This document shows positions 1 through 9,504 of a stretch of DNA of 64,000 nt, one piece after another. The DNA is taken from contig CAUQQF010000006.1 in NCBI GenBank assembly GCA_963520375.1, forward strand, positions 1 to 64,000. The letters run 5' to 3'. The notes under the pieces are model-generated. The model did not search any database. It was not told where the DNA came from and saw only the letters and a program-made list of their open reading frames with translations. The DNA comes from JABCPE02 sp963520375. GTDB lineage: Bacteria; Bacteroidota; Bacteroidia; Flavobacteriales; Weeksellaceae. Position 1 is the stretch's first letter. Every line of letters begins with the position of its first letter. The position numbers and the translations under genes were made by a program.

Positions 1-158
1 ATTTCTTATATTTACTTGACTATAAAAACAACATCAAAAGTGAATATTTTGATATAGAAAAATTAAGGTGAATATTTGGTGATTTTAAAAACCGCGAACA
101 TTGTTTGCATAATTAAGAATTATAAAACTAAGATTTGAAAATCAGTGATAATCAAAAT

Positions 159-1022
159 ATGAATATAGAAGAAATTAAAAAGAAATTGCAGATACTTTTG
201 GAATTTCCTCAGCTAAAAAAACACAGAGAAGTGTATATAAATCCTGTGCTGAAAGAAGAAAAAGTAGCCCAAATAGAGAAAGAAAATAATATCACTTTCC
301 CTGCGGATTACCGCACCTTCATTACCCAAATTGCCAATGGCTGTGTGGGTCCCGATTACGGACTGCGTTCCCTTAAAGAAGCAACGGAAGATTTGATGTG
401 GAAAGACCGGACTATAGACCTCTCCACTCCTTTCCCTTACACCGAGCATTGGAATGAAGAGGAATGGCTTAATAGTATTGATTGGGACGGAGGTGAACGC
501 CCTACCCAAGAGGAGGTGGAATCCTATATGGATACAAAGCGCATTAGCGGTTGCTTGCAAATATGCCATATAGGGCACGGAGCTTCTTATCTTTTGGTGG
601 TAAATGGTAAGGAAAAAGGCTATATATGGCTCGATAGTCGTCAGGATTATGGCGGACTATCGCCTGAATTTAATGAAAAAGGAGAAAAACTCACCTTTGA
701 AATGTGGTATACCGACTGGCTGAATGAAATAGTAGATCCTGATAAAGTTCGGCATTACAAATCCATTCAGTTTATCAAAAAGGCTTTCCCGAAGATAGAG
801 GAAACAGATTTTAGGCTAATGACTTATGTGCTTTACAACCATTATTCTGGTATGAATTTAGCATCACTCATCGCTCAGCTTTATGGACTGAACCCAATGG
901 ATGTTTATTTTGAAAAAGAAAAATTTATTCAAAGAGAAAAGTACGATGAACAGGCTATTCAAGAGTATGAAGTTAAATTGCGAGAAAGTGGTTTTTATGA
1001 TTGGATAAAAGATACTGAATAA
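159..1022 (+). CDS. SMI1/KNR4 (SUKH) family protein, probable immunity protein
   Basis: A 287-residue soluble protein. The stretch around residues 40-75, with FPADYRTFITQIANG followed by a conserved Gly-rich turn, matches the core of the SMI1/KNR4 (SUKH) fold. SUKH proteins in bacteria are mostly immunity proteins against nuclease-type polymorphic toxins. The C-terminal 90 residues are helical and not recognised. A TTG at 135 would add eight residues, but the ATG at 159 gives the usual N-terminus. No toxin gene is visible beside it, and a frameshifted small gene follows 39 bases downstream. The family call is fairly safe. The immunity role is inference from the family. Confidence 0.8.
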   Translation: MNIEEIKKKLQILLEFPQLKKHREVYINPVLKEEKVAQIEKENNITFPADYRTFITQIANGCVGPDYGLRSLKEATEDLMWKDRTIDLSTPFPYTEHWNEEEWLNSIDWDGGERPTQEEVESYMDTKRISGCLQICHIGHGASYLLVVNGKEKGYIWLDSRQDYGGLSPEFNEKGEKLTFEMWYTDWLNEIVDPDKVRHYKSIQFIKKAFPKIEETDFRLMTYVLYNHYSGMNLASLIAQLYGLNPMDVYFEKEKFIQREKYDEQAIQEYEVKLRESGFYDWIKDTE

Positions 1023-1061
1023 AGGTTTTAATCATATATTTCTTTAAAATCAAGTAAATCA

Positions 1062-1548
1062 ATGAATACTGAGAAGATTTTTGCGGAATTAGAAGGTTTT
1101 GTTATTTATGAACCTCAGCTGATGCAGGAATACTTGTATCGTCATCATCTTAATGATAAAAATGTGCTTGCATATTTTACAGAAACACAGCATGGTGATA
1201 ATATTACTCAAGAAGGAATAGTTGTTCCTATCATTAGGAGTAACGGCTGATGATTATGCTTTTAAAATCCTTGAAAAACTTCCTGCTAATTATAAAGTGA
1301 TTTCTCAAGGATGGGTGTTACAGGTGGCCTCTGGAGAAATAAAGGTCATAGGAATAGGTTATTTATCAGATATTACAATGCTCACGGAAAATAAAAGTTT
1401 GTCATTTGCGGTGTCTAATGGTTGGTATCACCTCATAATTGTAAGTTATATAGATGATGTTTTAGGTAAAACTTTTGGCTTACATTTAATTCCCACTGAA
1501 GAAAAACCTATTTTCAAAGGAAATATGGCGACTGATTATGGTTTTTAA
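1062..1548 (+). pseudogene. Frameshifted small gene, possible immunity protein
   Basis: Two overlapping frames form one broken gene. The first frame runs from ATG 1062 to TGA 1250. The second is open to the TAA at 1548. The shift lies between about 1222 and 1248, where the first frame reads VVPIIRSNG-stop and the second reads LGVTADDYAFKILEKL. Joined, they would give a protein of about 160 residues without a signal peptide. I do not recognise the family. Its place right after a SUKH gene suggests an immunity or polymorphic-toxin accessory gene. The alternative, two separate small genes, is less likely because the second frame has no good start codon. Confidence 0.55.
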
Positions 1549-1716
1549 ATTTTTGAGCAAAGTTAAAAAGATGAAAATAACATTACATATTTGGAAGTAT
1601 ATGAATCATTTTTGTCTGATTTGTGGTGAAAATGGAAAATAGTTTAAAATATAATTATTCCCAAATCCCATGAAATAAAGGCTTTAAATAAAGAAGCGAA
1701 CTATCCAGAAATTTAT

Positions 1717-1724
1717 TAAATTTG
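1717..1724 (+). promoter_or_regulatory. -7 box TAAATTTG of the polysaccharide operon
   Basis: TAAATTTG matches the TAnnTTTG -7 element used by the Bacteroidetes primary sigma factor. It would place a start near 1731, about 60 bases before the first glycosyltransferase gene. No good TTG -33 element was found at the right distance. Confidence 0.4.
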
Positions 1725-1793
1725 TGCGGTGAGATTAGGGAGGATAGTTTGTAATCGTTTTCTTGAATTTCACACTGTTTTGAGAGAAAAATA

Positions 1794-2954
1794 ATGAGTG
1801 ATACAAATAAAAAAATAAAAGTTCTTTTTCGTTTGCGTTCCATCGAGATGGGCGGTGTTCCTAGGGTCGTGCTGGATTTATTGAGAAACCTTCCTAAGGA
1901 AAAATTTGATTTGACTTTGATGCTTAATCTTTATCAAGGTGAGCTGGTTTCTGAGATACCCAAGGATATAAAACTCATCGTGGTGGAAAAAGGAAGAGAA
2001 CAGATGTCTAAAAATCCCTTTATCCAGAAAATTCAGCTTGTGATGAGGCGAATAAGATTGGAAATTTATAAGCAGTTTCCATCTTTATTGTATGCTTTAA
2101 AAGTAAAAGAAGACTATGATATAGAGGTTTCTCCTGGCTACGCTGAGTTTGAGATGGTGCTGAATTCTCCCAATAAAAAATCAAAAAAGGTAGGCTGGTT
2201 TCATACGGATGTGAGTTATGATAATAACAAGAGCCGTGTCATGAATCGAATAAACCTTATGAAAAAGTTTGACTGGATGATTTTTGGAGCCAAACAAACG
2301 CGGCAGGTGATAGAGGATATCTATGGAGTGAGCTATCCCAAAAGTTCAGTGATATATAATGTCATAAAATTATCCGAATCTAGAAGTAAAGCCAATGCCT
2401 TTGAGGTGGATTATCCTATAAGACCTGTTTTTTCTTCGATGGGAAGGCTGCACAGCAGAAAAGGTTATAGCGCTCTGATGAGAGTTCATAAAAGGCTTTT
2501 AGATAATGGATTAAAGCATTCTGTAGCTGTGATTGGTGGGGGAAGTGAAATGGAAAATTTGAAAAAACAGCGTAAAGAATTAGGAGTAGAAGAGACCTTT
2601 ATGCTTTTGGATAGTCAGAAAAATCCTTGGCCTTATATCAAAGCCTCAGATTATTTCGTTATGCCTTCTGAATCAGAGAGTTATCCATTGACAATAGGAG
2701 AAGTTATGGGGCTGGAAAAACCTATTATTTCTACAAATGTAGGGGGGATTCCAGAGATGATAGAGGATGGAGTAGATGGTGTTTTGGTGGATTGCAATGA
2801 AGATGCTATCTATGAAGCGATGAAACAATTTTTAACAGATAAAAATCTGGTGGATAGAATAACACAAGGGACAAAAAATGCTGATGAGAAATTTGATGAA
2901 AAGAAAATCTATCAACAGATTACCGAAGTTTTTGAAAATGTCCTGAAAAACTAA
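1794..2954 (+). CDS. GT4 family glycosyltransferase
   Basis: A GT-B fold retaining glycosyltransferase of 386 residues that would add a sugar to a lipid-linked polysaccharide intermediate at the cytoplasmic face of the inner membrane. Visible features are the N-terminal GGVPR loop (residues 20-24), a FSSMGRLHSRKGY segment opening the C-terminal Rossmann domain, and the donor-binding E-x7-E motif (Glu295 and Glu303 in SESYPLTIGE). It is the first gene of a tight co-directional run to 9404, with 8 bases to the next gene. The sugar donor and acceptor cannot be told from sequence. Confidence 0.88.
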   Translation: MSDTNKKIKVLFRLRSIEMGGVPRVVLDLLRNLPKEKFDLTLMLNLYQGELVSEIPKDIKLIVVEKGREQMSKNPFIQKIQLVMRRIRLEIYKQFPSLLYALKVKEDYDIEVSPGYAEFEMVLNSPNKKSKKVGWFHTDVSYDNNKSRVMNRINLMKKFDWMIFGAKQTRQVIEDIYGVSYPKSSVIYNVIKLSESRSKANAFEVDYPIRPVFSSMGRLHSRKGYSALMRVHKRLLDNGLKHSVAVIGGGSEMENLKKQRKELGVEETFMLLDSQKNPWPYIKASDYFVMPSESESYPLTIGEVMGLEKPIISTNVGGIPEMIEDGVDGVLVDCNEDAIYEAMKQFLTDKNLVDRITQGTKNADEKFDEKKIYQQITEVFENVLKN

Positions 2955-2962
2955 TTTTTAGC

Positions 2963-3859
2963 ATGGAAAAAATTACCATTTTTACTCCTACATATAATAG
3001 GGCGCATACTCTTGGAAGAACTTTTGAGTCTCTTAAAAATCAGACTATCAGAGATTTTAAATGGTTCATTATAGACGATGGTTCTACTGATAATACTAAA
3101 GATTTAGTAGAAAATTTTAAACAAAATGCCGATTTTGAGATTGAATATCATTATCAGGAAAATGCTCATAAATTTGTATCAATCATAAGAGGTGTAAAAC
3201 TTTGTAATACAGAGTATTTCACGATTTTGGATTCAGATGATGCTATCCTGCCGAATGCTTTAGAAATTTTACTTGACGAAATAAAAAATGTTCCAGATGA
3301 TATTGTTTTTGTGTGCGGGCTGGCTGTGGATGAAAACGGCCAACTTATCGGTGAAGAATATCCAAAATCGCCACTGGACTGTTCTATCTTTGAGATGAGA
3401 TATCATTACAAAGTGAAAGGCGATAAATGGGGACTTGGCTTTACAAAGGTTTTCCGAAATATGAACTTACAGGAGGAAAAATACTTAGGAAAAGGCTTTA
3501 TTCCAGAGGGTGTTTACCAATTTTTGTTCGATGTACAGGGGAAGCATAGGTTTATCAATAAAGCAGTGAGAGTCTATCACAGAGATTTGGAAGATGAGCA
3601 TTCTTTGGCTAATAATTTCTATGATGTAAAAAATGCTTTTGGGTTATCGCAAAGCTATCTCACTTTCATCAATGTTTATGCAGATAAAATCTACAATTAT
3701 CCCAAAACTCTCCTTAGGAATCTTATTGGTTATCAGTATTATTCATTAAAAAATAGAAGTTCAATATCAGAGGTTATCTCTTCTCCCAAAAATATAATTA
3801 TCAAAATATTAGGAATACTGATTTTTCCTATGAGTTTTGTTTATCATAAGTTAAAATAA
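2963..3859 (+). CDS. GT2 family glycosyltransferase
   Basis: A 298-residue GT-A fold transferase. The N-terminus reads ITIFTPTYNRAHTL, followed by IIDDGSTDNT (residues 36-45) and the metal-binding DSDD at 90-93. These are the standard nucleotide-sugar and metal sites of family 2. The C-terminus ends in a hydrophobic stretch that may touch the membrane. It sits 8 bases after the preceding transferase and 10 bases before the next, so all are probably co-transcribed. The specificity is unknown. Confidence 0.88.
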   Translation: MEKITIFTPTYNRAHTLGRTFESLKNQTIRDFKWFIIDDGSTDNTKDLVENFKQNADFEIEYHYQENAHKFVSIIRGVKLCNTEYFTILDSDDAILPNALEILLDEIKNVPDDIVFVCGLAVDENGQLIGEEYPKSPLDCSIFEMRYHYKVKGDKWGLGFTKVFRNMNLQEEKYLGKGFIPEGVYQFLFDVQGKHRFINKAVRVYHRDLEDEHSLANNFYDVKNAFGLSQSYLTFINVYADKIYNYPKTLLRNLIGYQYYSLKNRSSISEVISSPKNIIIKILGILIFPMSFVYHKLK

Positions 3860-3869
3860 GTGGTAAAAA

Positions 3870-5003
3870 ATGAAAAAAAAGAAAATTTTATTGATATATT
3901 ATGTGCTTTTTAACCCTGGGGGAGTGGCTAGAGTGATGACTAATCTTGCCAATGAACTTGTGGAAGAGGGACATGAAGTTGAAATCCTATTGCTGACGAG
4001 TAAAACAGACGCTTTTTATTCATTAAATAAAAATATTAAAATCCATACGGCGGATATGTTTTCGCACTGGGCATGGGGAATTTGTGAATTTAATGTAAAA
4101 TATCTCAAATTTATTCCTAAAATACAGAATATCAATTCGTATATCTCTCATATTGGGGTTTATTTATTGCTCAAAAATTGGCTTCTGAAAAACCATCAGA
4201 ATTATGATACTATTATATCCTGCTGGTATAAAATTTCTTCTTTTTTGGGTACATTTAAAAATATTGCAGCTAAAACAATAGCTTGGGAACACACAGATTA
4301 CAATGTGGGTGGATGGCTTTATGATAAAAAACTAAGAAAATTTTATAAAAATCTAAAAGGTATAGTATGTATTAACACACCTTCTGTCCAGTATTACAAG
4401 CATTTTAGCAAAACTTCATTCATTCCTAACATTATAGGAGAGCCATTTGAGAGTAAAAGTTTTATACCATCGGAAAGCAAAGAGAATATTATTTCCTTTG
4501 TAGGGAGGCTGGATAAAGGTAAAAATGTAGGGGAATTATTGGACATTTTTGAACAATCTAATCTTCCAAAAGACTGGATTTTACAGATTATAGGCGATGG
4601 AGTGGAGAGAAATAATTTAGAAAAATATGTAAAAGACAAGGGTCTTGATGCAAATGTATGTTTTTTAGGCTCAAAAAATATAGATGAAATTTCAAAACTA
4701 TTAGATAAATCTAAAATCTTCGTATCTACTTCTTTAAAGGAAGGTCTGCCCACTGTACTAGTGGAAGCTATGTTCTGTTCTAATGCACTTATTGCTTATG
4801 ATTGTAACTATGGACCTTCGGATATTATTAATGAAAATAATGGTTTTCTGATACCATTGGGAGACAAGAAGATATTCAGAGAAAAGTTGGAATATCTAAT
4901 AATGAATCAGGATATTTATAATAATTTAAATAAATCTTCCTATGAAGAATCACAAAAATGGAAAAAAGGAAAGATTTTAGAAAAATGGACAGAAATACTA
5001 TAA
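3870..5003 (+). CDS. GT4 family glycosyltransferase
   Basis: A 377-residue GT-B enzyme. It has an N-terminal NPGGVARVM loop, a VGRLDKGKN segment at the start of the second Rossmann domain, and the E-x7-E pair Glu291 and Glu299 (EGLPTVLVE). This is the third consecutive glycosyltransferase in the cluster. Base composition is somewhat more AT-rich than in the flanking transferases, as is common for strain-specific surface-polysaccharide genes. The substrate cannot be assigned. Confidence 0.87.
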   Translation: MKKKKILLIYYVLFNPGGVARVMTNLANELVEEGHEVEILLLTSKTDAFYSLNKNIKIHTADMFSHWAWGICEFNVKYLKFIPKIQNINSYISHIGVYLLLKNWLLKNHQNYDTIISCWYKISSFLGTFKNIAAKTIAWEHTDYNVGGWLYDKKLRKFYKNLKGIVCINTPSVQYYKHFSKTSFIPNIIGEPFESKSFIPSESKENIISFVGRLDKGKNVGELLDIFEQSNLPKDWILQIIGDGVERNNLEKYVKDKGLDANVCFLGSKNIDEISKLLDKSKIFVSTSLKEGLPTVLVEAMFCSNALIAYDCNYGPSDIINENNGFLIPLGDKKIFREKLEYLIMNQDIYNNLNKSSYEESQKWKKGKILEKWTEIL

Positions 5004-5027
5004 ATTTGCCACTATTTTATTAGGTTT

Positions 5028-6209
5028 ATGAATTTAATGATAAAAAAGTTCTTTCAGAATTATCGTTTTATTGGTGTTTTGTGGTTTGGGTTGTCATTGG
5101 TGGCTGTTCTCCAGACAGCTTTCCGACCAGAAAAGCACAATAACTATCTGATATTCAAAGGGGTTTTCTGGCATACGATACAGCAGCTTCCACTTTATGT
5201 TTCATATCCAGATGAATATTTTGATATGAATCATTATGGAATATTTTTCAGTGGAATTATAGCACCTTTTGCTGTTTTGCCTAACTGGCTGGGCTGTTCA
5301 TTATGGATTTTAGCTAATTCGGCGTTTTTATATTGGGCTGTTCGCCAGCTGCCACTTCCGAAATGCGCGGTTATAGGCGTTTTATTTATTTCCGCTCACG
5401 ATTTATATACTGCAGCAATGATGCAACAGTTTAATATCAGTATTATTGCGCTGCTTTTGGGGGCATTTGTTTTCATTGAAAAAGGGAAAAGCCACTGGGC
5501 TACGCTGTTTATCGTTATTGGGCTTTTAACGAAACTTTACGGAATTGTAGGTCTGGCGTTTTTCTTTTTTGCCAAAGACAAATGGCGTTTTGTATGGTCT
5601 GGACTGCTATGGCTCGGGCTGTTATTTTGTTTGCCAATGCTTTATTCCTCAGCGGATTATGTGGTTTCTCAATATCACGAATGGTATATTTCTCTTTCGG
5701 AGAAAAACGGATCAAATTTAGATACTTCGCATTATAATCTGCAAAATCTTTCCCTTTTAGGATTTTTACAGCGAACAGGAATTTACAATAATAATTTGGT
5801 GGTGATTGCTATAGGACTAGTTTTATTTGCACTGCCTTATTTGCGAATAAATCAGTATAAAAACTTAAGGTTCAGATTGTTACTATTGGCTTCGGTGAGT
5901 ATATTTCTCTGTTTGTTCAGCACAGGGACAGAAAATAGCACTTATATCATCGCTTATGTAGGGATAGGAATTTGGTTTGTTTCTACTCCGAATAAAAATA
6001 AAACCTTGAAAATCATTTTATTATCTTTGGCTATTTTAGCATCACTTTCCCCGACGGATATATTCAAGCCGCTGAAAGAGCCTTATATTATTCGGTATTC
6101 TTTACGGGCAGTTCCGCCAGCGCTTATTTGGCTGAGTATCATTTGGGAAATGTGTTTTTTAAATTTTGAAGAAAATGAAGAAAATAGATGTCATCGTTCC
6201 ATGTTATAA
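5028..6209 (+). CDS. Multi-pass membrane glycosyltransferase, GT87/DUF2029-like
   Basis: A 393-residue polytopic protein with about nine or ten hydrophobic segments. The acidic loop after the first helix (YVSYPDEYFDMNHYGIFF) and the overall layout resemble the DUF2029/GT87 family, which uses polyprenol-phosphate sugars as donors on the periplasmic side. The next gene, whose ATG at 6175 overlaps its end by 35 bases, encodes a polyprenol-phosphate sugar synthase type GT2. That would supply exactly such a donor. The family assignment is moderate and the pairing is inference. Confidence 0.65.
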   Translation: MNLMIKKFFQNYRFIGVLWFGLSLVAVLQTAFRPEKHNNYLIFKGVFWHTIQQLPLYVSYPDEYFDMNHYGIFFSGIIAPFAVLPNWLGCSLWILANSAFLYWAVRQLPLPKCAVIGVLFISAHDLYTAAMMQQFNISIIALLLGAFVFIEKGKSHWATLFIVIGLLTKLYGIVGLAFFFFAKDKWRFVWSGLLWLGLLFCLPMLYSSADYVVSQYHEWYISLSEKNGSNLDTSHYNLQNLSLLGFLQRTGIYNNNLVVIAIGLVLFALPYLRINQYKNLRFRLLLLASVSIFLCLFSTGTENSTYIIAYVGIGIWFVSTPNKNKTLKIILLSLAILASLSPTDIFKPLKEPYIIRYSLRAVPPALIWLSIIWEMCFLNFEENEENRCHRSML

Positions 6210-7101
6210 CGAAAGCGAAAATATTATTCCGCTGTATGAGGCCATTAAGGGCGTTTTTTCTGAAAAATTGCCAGAATATTCATATTCTTTGATTTATGTA
6301 AATGATGGAAGTACGGATAATTCCCTTCAAGTTCTAAAAAAACTAAGCAGCGAGGATGAAAATGTAAAATATATTTCATTTTCACGGAATTTTGGGCATC
6401 AGTTGGCTGTAAAAGCAGGGCTTGACCACGCTTTCGGTGATGCGGTTATATCGATGGATTGTGATTTACAGCATCCGCCTGCTCTCCTTCCTGAACTTAT
6501 CCAGAAATGGGAAGAAGGCAACCAAGTGGTAGCCACACTACGGACTTATCCTGCTGATATTTCGAAGAAAAAACAGCAAACATCACAACAGTTTTATAAA
6601 ATTCTAAATTTACTTTCCGATATTGAAATAAAGGAAGGTTCGGCAGATTTTCGTTTGTTAGACCAAGCGGTGGTAAAGGTTATCCGTTCTATGAACGAAA
6701 ATGAACCTTTCCTGCGTGGAATAGTCCCTTGGGTGGGCTTTCAGCAAGTATATTTGCCTTACACAGCGCAGGCTCGTTTTGCAGGACAGACCAAATATAC
6801 GATGAAAAAAATGCTTCATTTGGCTTTGGCGGGAGTGACGGCTTTTAGTGTGAAACCCTTGTATTTTGCAGTGCTTTTAGGCTTTTTCTTTTCATGTTTA
6901 TCTGTTTTGTACATTCCTTATGTGATTTTTGCTTTTATCAATGGCTCTGAAATATCGGGCTGGGCATCTCTGATAATGACCATCGTGTTTTTTGGAGGTT
7001 TGCAGCTCATTATTTTAGGAATTATCGGAATTTATATCGGAAAAATCTTTAAACAAACCAAAGAAAGACCAAGTTATATCATTCAAGAAGAAAATTTATA
7101 A
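6175..7101 (+). CDS. GT2 family glycosyltransferase, polyprenol-phosphate sugar synthase type
   Basis: A 308-residue protein of the DPM1/GtrB/ArnC type. It has a cytoplasmic GT-A domain (VPCYNESENI near residue 8, NDGSTDNS, and DCDLQHPP at 95-102) and two C-terminal membrane helices at about 225-290. Members move a sugar from a nucleotide donor to undecaprenyl phosphate. A TTG at 6166 would add three residues, but ATG 6175 is the natural start. The gene overlaps the upstream membrane transferase by 35 bases, which fits a donor-synthesis and donor-use pair. Confidence 0.85.
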   Translation: MKKIDVIVPCYNESENIIPLYEAIKGVFSEKLPEYSYSLIYVNDGSTDNSLQVLKKLSSEDENVKYISFSRNFGHQLAVKAGLDHAFGDAVISMDCDLQHPPALLPELIQKWEEGNQVVATLRTYPADISKKKQQTSQQFYKILNLLSDIEIKEGSADFRLLDQAVVKVIRSMNENEPFLRGIVPWVGFQQVYLPYTAQARFAGQTKYTMKKMLHLALAGVTAFSVKPLYFAVLLGFFFSCLSVLYIPYVIFAFINGSEISGWASLIMTIVFFGGLQLIILGIIGIYIGKIFKQTKERPSYIIQEENL

Positions 7102-7117
7102 ATAAAAATACATAAAA

Positions 7118-7522
7118 ATGAGAAACATAATTTTAATATTGCTAGTATTTTTCAGCTCATTTATTCAGGCGCAAGAAAAATATCAATTGTCAAGTCATAT
7201 TTTGGATATTTCACAAGGAAAACCAGCGCCAAATGTTAAAATAAGCCTGTCCAAACAAGATAAAAATCAAAATTGGGTAGTGATAGACGAAAAATACACG
7301 GATAATAATGGGAGAATTAAAGAATTTTTGAAAGAGGAATCGGGTAAAAATAATAATGGAATCTATAAACTTACTTTTCATATTGTCCCTTATTTTGAAC
7401 GATTGAAACAAAAAACTTTTTACCCTTTTATAGAAGTAGTTTTTGAGATAAAGGATACTCAGCATTACCATATCCCGATTACCTTATCTCCCTATGGCTA
7501 TTCTACTTACAGAGGAAACTAA
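7118..7522 (+). CDS. Periplasmic 5-hydroxyisourate hydrolase (transthyretin-like)
   Basis: A 134-residue protein with a signal peptide (cleavage after about residue 19, FIQAQ) and a complete transthyretin-like fold. The catalytic residues of hydroxyisourate hydrolase are present: His27 in SSHILD, Arg66, His118 in HYHIP, and the C-terminal LSPYGYSTYRG. The family's terminal YRGS tetrapeptide ends in Asn here. The usual reaction is hydrolysis of 5-hydroxyisourate in urate breakdown, but no other purine-degradation gene is nearby and it lies within a polysaccharide operon. The fold is certain, and the substrate in this context is less so. Confidence 0.85.
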   Translation: MRNIILILLVFFSSFIQAQEKYQLSSHILDISQGKPAPNVKISLSKQDKNQNWVVIDEKYTDNNGRIKEFLKEESGKNNNGIYKLTFHIVPYFERLKQKTFYPFIEVVFEIKDTQHYHIPITLSPYGYSTYRGN

Positions 7523-7533
7523 TAATTACAAAA

Positions 7534-8310
7534 ATGATTTACCTAAGTTTTGATATAGAAGAATTTGATATGCCGAAGGAGTATGGCTATGATATTGATT
7601 TTCAAAGACAAATAGCGATTTCTCGGCAGGGATTGATTTCCATTTTGGATGTTTTGAAAAAGCATAATGCAAAGGCAACTTTCTTCTCTACGGTTGTTTT
7701 TGCACAGCAGGTTCCAGACCTTATAGAAAGGCTCATTTCAGAGGGACACGAGCTGGCTTCTCATACTTATTATCATTCTGATTTTGAGAACGAACATCTG
7801 AAAATGTCCAAAGAAGCGCTTGAAAATCAGTTTAATGTAGAAATAAAAGGCCTGCGAATGCCCAGAATGCGCGAAGTGGATTCTGAGGAAGTGAAAAAAG
7901 CTGGTTTTGAGTACAATTCTTCTGTAAATCCCACTCTTTTACCTGGGAGATACAATAAACTGCATGTTTCCAAACAATTTTTCAATGAAAACGGCTTGTG
8001 GCAGATACCAACGGCTGTGAGCTGGTTTAGAATTCCACTTTTTTGGCTCTCATTTCATAATTTTCCGTTATGGATTTATAAATTTTTATTAGCAAAGTGC
8101 GTAAAATCAACGAGATACGCAGCCTTGTATTTTCATCCGTGGGAATTTACCGATTTGCGCCAAAAGGAATTTAATTTTCCAGCTTATGTGATGCGAAATT
8201 CAGGCGAAAAAATGATACAGCGCTTTGATGAACTGCTGAAATTTATCAACGAAAAAGGTTGGAAAACAGGTCTTTATAGAGATTTAATACAAAACGAAAG
8301 CAAAAAATAA
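7534..8310 (+). CDS. Polysaccharide deacetylase (NodB-like, CE4)
   Basis: A 258-residue NodB-homology protein without a signal peptide. It shows the CE4 motif 1 SFDIEEFD (metal and base Asp at 7-8 region), motif 2 with His77 and His81 (SHTYYH), a conserved Arg stretch LRMPRMRE, and a C-terminal FHPWEF His motif. Enzymes of this class remove N-acetyl groups from polysaccharide or lipid-linked sugars. The cytoplasmic location and gene context suggest action on a biosynthetic intermediate. It overlaps the next gene by one base (TAATG), which suggests translational coupling. Confidence 0.85.
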   Translation: MIYLSFDIEEFDMPKEYGYDIDFQRQIAISRQGLISILDVLKKHNAKATFFSTVVFAQQVPDLIERLISEGHELASHTYYHSDFENEHLKMSKEALENQFNVEIKGLRMPRMREVDSEEVKKAGFEYNSSVNPTLLPGRYNKLHVSKQFFNENGLWQIPTAVSWFRIPLFWLSFHNFPLWIYKFLLAKCVKSTRYAALYFHPWEFTDLRQKEFNFPAYVMRNSGEKMIQRFDELLKFINEKGWKTGLYRDLIQNESKK

Positions 8311-9404
8311 TGAAAATAGCATTTGATGCCAAAAGGTTTTTTCACAATACTTCTGGGCTTGGGAATTATTCTCGTGATTTGGTAAGGATTTTAGCAGAAT
8401 ATTCGCCAAAAGATGAGTTTGTCCTTTTAGCCGAAAAACAAAGCCAAAGAGGGAAGGATATTTTATCCCTTCCTAATGTTTCCTACGCTTCTGTATCAAA
8501 GGGAATGCTCGCAAGACAGCTTAAAATGGGCGTAGATGCGCAGAATTTGGGAGCGAATATTTTCCATGGACTTTCGGGAGAATTGCCTCTAAAATGGAAT
8601 GAAAAACCGATAAAAAAAATCGTGACAATACACGATTTGATTTTTGTGCGCTATCCAGAATTGTATTCGTTTTTTGACAGGAAAATCCATTTTTGGAAGT
8701 TCAAAAAAGCGGCGGAAATAGCAGATTTGGTCATCGCAATATCTGAGCAGACCAAAAGGGACATCGTAGAATTTCTGAAAATTCCAGAAGAAAAAATCAG
8801 GGTAGTTTATCAGGGCTGTCATCAGGCTTTTAAGGAAAAATATACCGAAGAACAGCTAAAAGAAATAAAACAAAAATTCGGTCTTCCAGATAGATTCCTC
8901 CTAAATGTGGGAACGATAGAGGAGAGGAAAAATCTACTTTCGGTGGTGAAGGCTCTGCAAGGGACTGATATTCCGCTGGTTGTGGTAGGAAAAAAAACAA
9001 AATATTTCCAAAAAATAGAGCAGGAACTTGCAAAAAATAAAGTAAAAGCTTTGTTTTTGGAGAATGTTTCCATGCAGGAATTGGCGGGAATTTATCGCTT
9101 GGCGGATATTTTCATTTATCCAAGTTTATTTGAGGGCTTTGGTATTCCTGTGATAGAGGCTTTGTTTTCGGAAACGCCTGTCATTACGAGCAATACGAGC
9201 TGTCTTCCAGAGGCTGGGGGAGAGTATTCTCTGTATGTTAATCCGCTGGATGTGGAGGATATTTGGGTTAAAATCAAACAGTTATGGGATAATCCCGAGG
9301 AATGCAGATTCCGAGCAGAAAAAGGACTTGCTTTTGTTCAAAAATTCACTGATGAGCAGATTTTCAGGGACTTAATGAAAGTTTACAACGAGCTGGGAAG
9401 TTAG
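8310..9404 (+). CDS. GT4 family glycosyltransferase
   Basis: A 364-residue GT-B enzyme. It starts with MKIAFDAKRFF and has the GLGNYSRDL acceptor loop, LNVGTIEERKN at the start of the C-terminal domain, and the E-x7-E motif (EGFGIPVIE). It closes the polysaccharide operon. Its last 18 codons (9349-9404) are repeated with 91 percent identity at 9963-10018, downstream of a TPR gene. This suggests a cassette was inserted right after this gene, bringing or duplicating its 3' end. Confidence 0.88.
   Translation: MKIAFDAKRFFHNTSGLGNYSRDLVRILAEYSPKDEFVLLAEKQSQRGKDILSLPNVSYASVSKGMLARQLKMGVDAQNLGANIFHGLSGELPLKWNEKPIKKIVTIHDLIFVRYPELYSFFDRKIHFWKFKKAAEIADLVIAISEQTKRDIVEFLKIPEEKIRVVYQGCHQAFKEKYTEEQLKEIKQKFGLPDRFLLNVGTIEERKNLLSVVKALQGTDIPLVVVGKKTKYFQKIEQELAKNKVKALFLENVSMQELAGIYRLADIFIYPSLFEGFGIPVIEALFSETPVITSNTSCLPEAGGEYSLYVNPLDVEDIWVKIKQLWDNPEECRFRAEKGLAFVQKFTDEQIFRDLMKVYNELGS
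9349..9404 (+). repeat. Direct repeat copy 1 (3' end of glycosyltransferase gene)
   Basis: A 56-base stretch coding for DEQIFRDLMKVYNELGS and the stop codon. It matches 9963-10018 at 51 of 56 positions. Most of the mismatches are silent or conservative, and both copies end in a stop codon. Confidence 0.9.
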
Positions 9405-9504
9405 GTTTTGGAATAAATATTTTTGAAAATACGAAAAACAATAAACTATCTATCTGAATCAATTAGAAGATTACCTCAATTTTAACAATATAGATTCTTA
9501 GATT

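Noticed and set aside
135..158. TTG start for the first SUKH gene
   Set aside because: ATG at 159 is in frame and gives a normal N-terminus.
1571..1642. 24-codon ORF after the frameshifted immunity gene
   Set aside because: Too short, with no homology that I can see.
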